A stretch of 16,820 nt of DNA, taken from NCBI GenBank assembly GCA_035527715.1, contig DATKZY010000139.1:1-16820 (forward strand), written 5' to 3'. Origin of the DNA: DSUN01 sp035527715 (GTDB lineage: Bacteria; Planctomycetota; PUPC01; DSUN01). Shown piece by piece: positions 12,992 to 16,820 of this stretch (positions are counted from its first letter, which is position 1; each line of letters begins with the position of its first letter). The position numbers were made by a program, and so were the translations under genes. The notes under the pieces are model-generated. The model worked only from the letters and a program-made list of their open reading frames with translations, searched no databases and had not been told where the DNA came from.

Positions 12992-14464
12992 ATGTGCGCG
13001 ATGGCTTCCTACACCTTGCCCCTTGCCGAGCGCCGAACAGCCCCGGCCGCGTCCCTGCCCGCAGGCCCATCGCCCGAGCTGCCTGAGGGCATCCTGCTTC
13101 GCAACGCCCTCTGGTTCTGCCGGCTGCGGTGGCTCGTCCTCGGCCTGTTCGCCGGCTTCGGGCTTCTGGGGCTCGCGCCGGGGCTGCTCGCTCGAGCTGG
13201 GCTCCGTCCCCCGGGGGCGTGGCCGTTCATCGCCGCAGCCGTCCTGCTCGCGGCAAACGTGCTCGCCCTTGCCCACGCGCGCGGTGCCGCCCGACACCTC
13301 GCAGCGGCCAGCACGAACCTGTGGGCGCAGATCATCAATGACCTCGTGGTCCTCACCTACGTTGTCCACCACGTCGGGAGCCTGGAGACCGCGGTCGGCT
13401 TCGCCTACCTGTTCCACATCGTGCTCTCGTGCATCTTCTTCCCGCGCCGCTGGTCCTTCCTCGTCACCATGCTGGCCTGCGGCCTCTACCTGGGCTGCGT
13501 GGCGCTCGAGGAGGCCGGCAGCCTCGCCCAGGCGGGCATCTACGCGAACGCCGCGTTGCGCGAGCAGATGGACCTGTTGCCCGGCGTGCGGCTGGCCCAC
13601 GTGGGCTGGGCGCCCTTCACCTGGATCGTCGTGTGGTACCTGGCCGCCCACCTGTCGGCCGAGGTGCAGTCGCGCGACCGCGAGCTGGCCGAGACCAACC
13701 GCCGCCTCCTCGCAGCCCAGGAGGAGCGCCGCCAGCACATGCTCCGCACGACCCACGAGCTGAAGGCCCCCTTCTCCGCCATCCACGCCAACGTCCAGCT
13801 CCTCACCAAGGGCCACTGCGGCGAGCTGCCCGCCGAGGCCCACGCCGTCCTCGGCCGCATCAGCACCCGCTGCCGCCGCCTGGCCAACGAAATCCAGGAG
13901 ATGCTCCAGCTCGCCAACCTGGCCTCCGCCACCGAGGAGCCGCCGCCGAAGCCCGTCCTCGACCTCTCCCAGATCATGCGCTGGTGTCTCGCCCAGGTGG
14001 CCCCGCGCGCCGAGGAGCGGCAAGTGACCTTCGACGCCGACCTCCAGCCAGCTCCCGTCCCCGTCGTCGAGGACCACGCGAAGATGCTCTTCGGCAACCT
14101 GGTCTCTAACGCCGTCACCTACTCCCACCCCGGCGGCCACGTGGCCGTCGCAGTGACCCCCGAGCCGGACGGCGGGGCGTGCGCCACGGTGGCGGACCAG
14201 GGCATCGGCATCGCCCCCGCAAAGCTCCCCCGCATCTTCGAGCCCTACTACCGCGCCGACGAGGCCGTCCGCCACAACCGCGAGTCCACCGGCCTCGGCC
14301 TCGCCATCGTCCGCCAAGTCGCCGACACCGACGGCCTGCGCGTCGGCGTCGAGAGCGAGCCGGGCGTCGGCACCCGTTTCACCGTCCAGTTCCCAGGCTC
14401 AGACCCCAACCCAGTCGCAGAAGGAAAGGAGGACCGTCATGGCTTATCTCCTGCTCGTGGATGA
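12992..14464 (+). CDS. Membrane sensor histidine kinase with a six-helix N-terminal domain
   Basis: The product has 490 residues from the ATG at 12992. A GTG at 12986 overlapping the upstream stop (GTGA) is an equally plausible coupled start. Six hydrophobic segments lie near residues 46-66, 77-94, 113-128, 133-150, 153-171 and 205-222. A short helical linker leads to the H-box THELKAPF, with phosphoacceptor His255. The N-box contains N373 (GNLVSNAV), the G1 box is DQGIGI (402-407), the F region is FEPYY, and the G2 box is STGLGLA (432-438). All catalytic elements look intact. No PAS or HAMP domain is seen. The layout recalls RegB/PrrB-type redox sensors, although I cannot show homology to them. 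The 3' end overlaps the receiver gene by 26 nt, so the two form a pair. Confidence 0.86.
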   Translation: MCAMASYTLPLAERRTAPAASLPAGPSPELPEGILLRNALWFCRLRWLVLGLFAGFGLLGLAPGLLARAGLRPPGAWPFIAAAVLLAANVLALAHARGAARHLAAASTNLWAQIINDLVVLTYVVHHVGSLETAVGFAYLFHIVLSCIFFPRRWSFLVTMLACGLYLGCVALEEAGSLAQAGIYANAALREQMDLLPGVRLAHVGWAPFTWIVVWYLAAHLSAEVQSRDRELAETNRRLLAAQEERRQHMLRTTHELKAPFSAIHANVQLLTKGHCGELPAEAHAVLGRISTRCRRLANEIQEMLQLANLASATEEPPPKPVLDLSQIMRWCLAQVAPRAEERQVTFDADLQPAPVPVVEDHAKMLFGNLVSNAVTYSHPGGHVAVAVTPEPDGGACATVADQGIGIAPAKLPRIFEPYYRADEAVRHNRESTGLGLAIVRQVADTDGLRVGVESEPGVGTRFTVQFPGSDPNPVAEGKEDRHGLSPARG

Positions 14465-14858
14465 CGATGAGGACTTCGCCGCCGCAGCGGCCAAGGTGCT
14501 GCGCGGGGCCGGACACGAGGTCCACGTCGCCCTCGACACCGACAGCGCGGTCGAGAGCATGCAGCAGCGCCGCCCCGACCTCGCCATCCTCGATGTCATG
14601 TTCCCCGAGAGCAGCTCGGCCGGCTTCGACCTCGCCCGCCAGATTCGCCAGGACATCAAGGCGCTCCGCGACGTCCCGCTCCTCATGCTCACCGCCGTGA
14701 ACAGCCGCTTCCCGCTCGGCTTCAGCTCGAAGGACATTGACGAGCACTGGCTCCCTGTGGATGACTTCCTCGAGAAGCCCGTGGACCTCGACCTGCTGTG
14801 CGCGCGGGTGGGGGATCTCCTGGCCCGGGCGGCGAGCCAGCGCCCTCCGCGCAAGTGA
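14439..14858 (+). CDS. Stand-alone response-regulator receiver domain
   Basis: The product has 139 residues. AAAGGAGG sits 6 nt before the ATG, inside the end of the kinase gene. Receiver landmarks are intact: acidic pocket D8-D10, phosphoacceptor D52 (LAILDVMFPE), T85 (MLTA) and K113 (FLEKP). There is no output domain, so it must act through another protein, as Spo0F- or CheY-like receivers do. An extended segment between T85 and K113 (SRFPLGFSSKDIDEHWLPVD) is longer than usual and may be a partner-contact loop. With the kinase it closes the electron-transfer locus. Signalling to a sigma-54 activator elsewhere is inferred, not shown. Confidence 0.85.
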   Translation: MAYLLLVDDDEDFAAAAAKVLRGAGHEVHVALDTDSAVESMQQRRPDLAILDVMFPESSSAGFDLARQIRQDIKALRDVPLLMLTAVNSRFPLGFSSKDIDEHWLPVDDFLEKPVDLDLLCARVGDLLARAASQRPPRK

Positions 14859-15160
14859 GCGGGGCGGGGGCGGCAACCGTCGGCGTAGTGTGCGAAATCT
14901 GATCGCGGGCGGCGGCGCCCGTATCAATGGGTGCGTGACGTCGCTTTACCGGTGATGAAATGGTGGGCAACTACGGCTTGCCCTTGCGTCGCCGGTTTGG
15001 GGGAGAGAACTCTCCTGCTCTCCCTGTGTGCCCCTCGGTGCCGCGCATCCCGTGACGGGCATCGGGCCGCGGCTCGGCGACATGACTTCAGCGGGCCGCC
15101 CCGGCTCTCCCTGGAATGCACGGCGCCAATCGGCCTGGCGAAGTTTCCTGGAAAAAGGGC
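14859..15160. other. Intergenic region between the cytochrome locus and the sulfur genes
   Basis: About 300 nt without a supported gene. Visible items are a GC-rich hairpin at 14901-14925, a 6-bp inverted repeat GGGCAA/TTGCCC at 14965-14983 and a purine-rich stretch with GGAGAG/CTCTCC near 15000. Short frames here lack ribosome sites and recognisable products. I see no RNA gene. Confidence 0.5.
14901..14925 (+). terminator. Possible terminator-like hairpin after the receiver gene
   Basis: CGGGCG and CGCCCG pair around a GCGG loop. The outer GAT/ATC bases extend the stem across one bulge. It lies 42 nt after the receiver stop. No T-run follows, so intrinsic termination is uncertain. Confidence 0.35.
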
Positions 15161-15189
15161 TTGACAAGTTGGGCCGCCAGTTGTACAAT
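15161..15189 (+). promoter_or_regulatory. Near-consensus sigma-70 promoter of the Rrf2 gene
   Basis: TTGACA at 15161-15166, a 17-nt spacer and TACAAT at 15184-15189 give an almost ideal promoter. The start site should be near 15196, with a short leader of about 24 nt before the ATG at 15220. Confidence 0.88.
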
Positions 15190-15194
15190 CTCGA

Positions 15195-15207
15195 TTGACT
15201 TAGTCAG
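15195..15207 (+). promoter_or_regulatory. Palindromic operator candidate at the start site
   Basis: TTGACTTAGTCAG contains the perfect 11-bp palindrome TGACTTAGTCA (15196-15206), placed right after the -10 box and over the predicted start site. A repressor bound here would block transcription. Autoregulation by the encoded Rrf2 protein is the natural inference. Confidence 0.55.
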
Positions 15208-15219
15208 GATGGAGAGTTG

Positions 15220-15669
15220 ATGTTCATCTCGCAGAAGTGTCAATACGCGATCCGAGCCATCTTCGAGCTGTCGAGGCGCTACGGCAACGGGCCGGTGCGG
15301 ATCGCCGACATCGCCGAGGCCCAGGCGATCCCGGTTCGCTTCCTCGAAGTGATCCTGAACCAGCTCAAGCAGGCCGGGTTCGTGTTCTCGCAGCGGGGGA
15401 GCAGGGGGGGCTACCTGCTCTCCCGGCCGCCCGTGGAGTTGACGGTCGGCGACATCATCCGCTTCATCGAGGGGCCGCTCGGCCCGGTCATCTGCGCGAT
15501 GGGCAGCAGCAAGAGCGACTGCCGCCTCTACGGCGACTGCGTGTTCCTGCCCATGTGGGAGCGAGTGCGGTCTGCCGTGTCCGGGGTCTACGACCAGACG
15601 ACGTTCCAGAGCCTGGTGGAAATGGACGCCCGCCGGTCCGAGGAGTACGTGGCCAGCTATGCAATCTAA
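15220..15669 (+). CDS. Rrf2-family transcriptional regulator, probable Fe-S type
   Basis: The product has 149 residues. GGAG lies 5 nt before the ATG; the TTG at 15217 is too close to the ribosome site. The N-terminal winged helix-turn-helix is typical of Rrf2 proteins (QYAIRAIFEL, then IADIAEAQAIPVRFLEVILNQL, then RGSRGGYLLSRP). Three cysteines, C92, C101 and C107, have C-X8-C-X5-C spacing in the position where IscR-like members bind a [2Fe-2S] cluster. Family members sense Fe-S status, cysteine, iron or nitric oxide. Located upstream of a DUF2061 gene and cysH, control of cysteine or sulfate assimilation in the manner of CymR or an Fe-S-responsive relative is inferred. The gene is probably autoregulated through the palindrome at its promoter. 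Confidence 0.88.
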   Translation: MFISQKCQYAIRAIFELSRRYGNGPVRIADIAEAQAIPVRFLEVILNQLKQAGFVFSQRGSRGGYLLSRPPVELTVGDIIRFIEGPLGPVICAMGSSKSDCRLYGDCVFLPMWERVRSAVSGVYDQTTFQSLVEMDARRSEEYVASYAI

Positions 15670-15728
15670 CCCATTGCATGGCAGGCACTTGGGTTCGAGT
15701 GGCGTTTGGATGGGTTCTTTTTTGGGCC

Positions 15729-15757
15729 AGTATCTCGATAATGTCAGTCGAGATACT
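15729..15757 (+). promoter_or_regulatory. Perfect 10-bp inverted repeat with the start codon in its loop
   Basis: AGTATCTCGA (15729-15738) and TCGAGATACT (15748-15757) are exact reverse complements separated by 9 nt that include the ATG at 15741. It could be an mRNA hairpin controlling translation or a dimeric protein-binding site. Confidence 0.7.
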
Positions 15758-15998
15758 CAAGGACGCCGAGTTGGCAGCCGAATCGCATCTGCGGAGCGTG
15801 GTGAAGGCGGTGACCTGGCGCATCGGTGGCAGCATCTTCACTGCCCTGATCGCGCTGGCGGTCACCCGCGAGGCAACGGTCGCGACGACCATCGGCCTGG
15901 CCGACCTGGTTGTCAAGATCGCCGCCTTCTATGTCCACGAGCGCATCTGGGAGCGCATTCCGTTCGGGCGCAGGAAGCCGCCCGACTACCAGATCTGA
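15741..15998 (+). CDS. DUF2061 small membrane protein
   Basis: The product has 85 residues. The core matches the DUF2061 family: RSVVKAVTWRIGGSIFTALIA, a second hydrophobic segment TIGLADLVVKIAAFYVHERIW, and an ending WERIPFG. Two membrane helices are expected, near residues 30-44 and 50-68. The family's biochemical function is unknown; members often sit beside sulfate or cysteine assimilation genes, which fits the cysH gene 19 nt downstream. The ATG at 15741 is chosen because the product then starts near the domain boundary. It has no clear ribosome site and lies in the loop of a 10-bp inverted repeat. An in-frame ATG at 15676 would add 22 mostly hydrophobic residues and also lacks a ribosome site. 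Confidence 0.8.
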   Translation: MSVEILKDAELAAESHLRSVVKAVTWRIGGSIFTALIALAVTREATVATTIGLADLVVKIAAFYVHERIWERIPFGRRKPPDYQI

Positions 15999-16017
15999 GC
16001 AAAGGAGACACGTCGCC

Positions 16018-16734
16018 ATGGCAGTCGCCGAGGTCCAGGCAGACATCAAGAGCCTTGTGGACGGCTTGAACTTCGCCGAGAAGATCGAGCGCTCGCTCCA
16101 GCTGATCAGCGAGGCATACGAGGAGTTCGGCGACGGCCTGGTCGTCGCCAACAGCCTCGGCAAGGACTCCAGCGTGGTGTGGCACCTGGCAAAGCGGGTG
16201 AGCCCGGACATCCGCGGCTTCGTCGTCACCACGCGCTTCAAGCCGCCGGAGACCAGGCGGTTCATGCGCGAGGAGGTGGCCCGCTACCCCGAGCTGGAGG
16301 TCTTCAGCAACGACGGGCCGATCCCCGACAGGCTCTACGAGACGGAGCCCGACCGCTGCTGCGACATCCTGAAGGTGGAGCCGACCCGCCGCGCGGTGGC
16401 GGAGATGGGCGTGACCTGCTGGGTCACGGGCCTCCGCTGCACGGAGGGCCGCACGCGCACGGATTTCCAGGAGCGCGAGGAGCGGGACCGGGGGCTGCTC
16501 AAGCTGAACCCCATCCTCATCTGGTACGAGCGCGAGATCTGGCAGTATCTCGCCCTCCACCGCGTGGCTGTGAACCCCCTGTATCTCCAGGGCTACCGCT
16601 CGCTGGGCTGTGCGCCGTGCACGCGGGTCACGGCCAACCCCGACGAGCGGGCCGGCCGCTGGATCGGCACGAGCAAGTGCGGCGGCGAGTGCGGCATTCA
16701 CACGCGCCCGCTGCGACCCGAGTACGAGATCTAA
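16018..16734 (+). CDS. cysH: Assimilatory APS/PAPS reductase, iron-sulfur type
   Basis: The product has 238 residues. AAAGGAG lies 10 nt before the ATG. The PP-loop reads SLGKDS (46-51) in place of the commoner SGGKDS. Cysteines C114-C115 (CCDILKVEP) and C198/C201 (GCAPC) form the CC...CXXC set that binds a [4Fe-4S] cluster in APS reductases. The C-terminal ECGIH (C225) matches the catalytic KECGLH motif that carries the sulfite adduct. GLRCTEGRTRTDF and NPLYLQGYRSLGC are also typical family segments. The enzyme reduces activated sulfate to sulfite with thioredoxin for cysteine synthesis in the cytoplasm. The Fe-S cysteines favour APS as the substrate. It lies in the Rrf2-DUF2061-cysH unit and is probably controlled by the Rrf2 protein. 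Confidence 0.9.
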   Translation: MAVAEVQADIKSLVDGLNFAEKIERSLQLISEAYEEFGDGLVVANSLGKDSSVVWHLAKRVSPDIRGFVVTTRFKPPETRRFMREEVARYPELEVFSNDGPIPDRLYETEPDRCCDILKVEPTRRAVAEMGVTCWVTGLRCTEGRTRTDFQEREERDRGLLKLNPILIWYEREIWQYLALHRVAVNPLYLQGYRSLGCAPCTRVTANPDERAGRWIGTSKCGGECGIHTRPLRPEYEI

Positions 16735-16750
16735 GCTGGAGGCAAGCGCG

Positions 16751-16820
16751 ATGGCACAGGACAGCGACGGGCTGGTGCGGGTGTTCTCGGCGCGGGCGTG
16801 CGCGGCGCCGCTGGAGGAGG
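16751..16820 (+). CDS. Start of an unidentified gene in the sulfur unit (runs off the right edge)
   Basis: An ATG at 16751 follows GGAGG by 8 nt and lies 16 nt after the cysH stop. Only 23 codons are visible. The product begins MAQDSDGLVRVFSARACAAP. There is no signal peptide. The LVRVFSA...APLEE pattern faintly recalls the first strand and helix of periplasmic substrate-binding-type folds (ModA-like), but this is too little to assign a function. Co-transcription with cysH is likely from the spacing. Confidence 0.6.
   Translation, partial: MAQDSDGLVRVFSARACAAPLEE

Noticed and set aside
1..16820. CRISPR arrays, tRNA or rRNA genes, insertion sequences and prophage genes
   Set aside because: None seen: no spaced direct repeats of the right type, no cloverleaf-like segments noticed, and no transposase, integrase or phage proteins in any plausible frame.

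Overview
The window is GC-rich and densely packed with genes. It reads as a chromosomal piece of a Gram-negative, probably anaerobic or facultatively anaerobic bacterium with an outer membrane. The evidence is lipoprotein signal peptides, an outer-membrane beta-barrel, many secreted c-type cytochromes and sigma-54-type promoters. Similar gene sets are known from desulfuromonads (Geobacter relatives) and from high-GC environmental phyla such as Planctomycetota. The sequence alone does not fix the phylum.

Layout. At the left edge the N-terminal part of a CcsA/HemX-type cytochrome c assembly membrane protein reads leftward (1-339) from its own sigma-70-type promoter. A non-coding divergent region follows (340-903). 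From 904 to 14858 every gene is on the + strand and belongs to one electron-transfer locus. It has three blocks, each preceded by a GG-N10-GC (sigma-54) element. Block 1 is a tetraheme cytochrome and a six-bladed NHL propeller lipoprotein. Block 2 is a tetraheme cytochrome, an NHL lipoprotein, a pentaheme lipoprotein, an outer-membrane beta-barrel and a TPR protein. Block 3 is an NHL lipoprotein, a tetraheme cytochrome, an octaheme cytochrome, a TPR protein, an undecaheme cytochrome, a membrane histidine kinase and a stand-alone receiver. Six cytochromes carry 33 CXXCH motifs plus three variant heme motifs (two CX3CH, one CX4CH). Most genes within a block overlap by 4 nt or are separated by only a few bases.

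Working model (inference): the beta-barrel and the pentaheme lipoprotein form a porin-cytochrome conduit through the outer membrane. The octaheme and undecaheme proteins carry electrons across the periplasm. The three small tetraheme cytochromes, each paired with a propeller lipoprotein, are extracellular or surface electron carriers, possibly filament-forming. TPR proteins may be assembly factors, and the kinase/receiver pair may sense redox or membrane state and signal to a sigma-54 activator encoded elsewhere. No quinol-oxidising inner-membrane module is present in the window.

After a 361-nt gap comes a separate sulfur-assimilation unit (15161-16820). It has a near-consensus sigma-70 promoter overlapped by a small palindrome, an Rrf2-family regulator with three cysteines, a DUF2061 membrane protein whose start codon lies in the loop of a perfect 10-bp inverted repeat, an iron-sulfur-type APS/PAPS reductase (cysH), and the first 23 codons of another gene.
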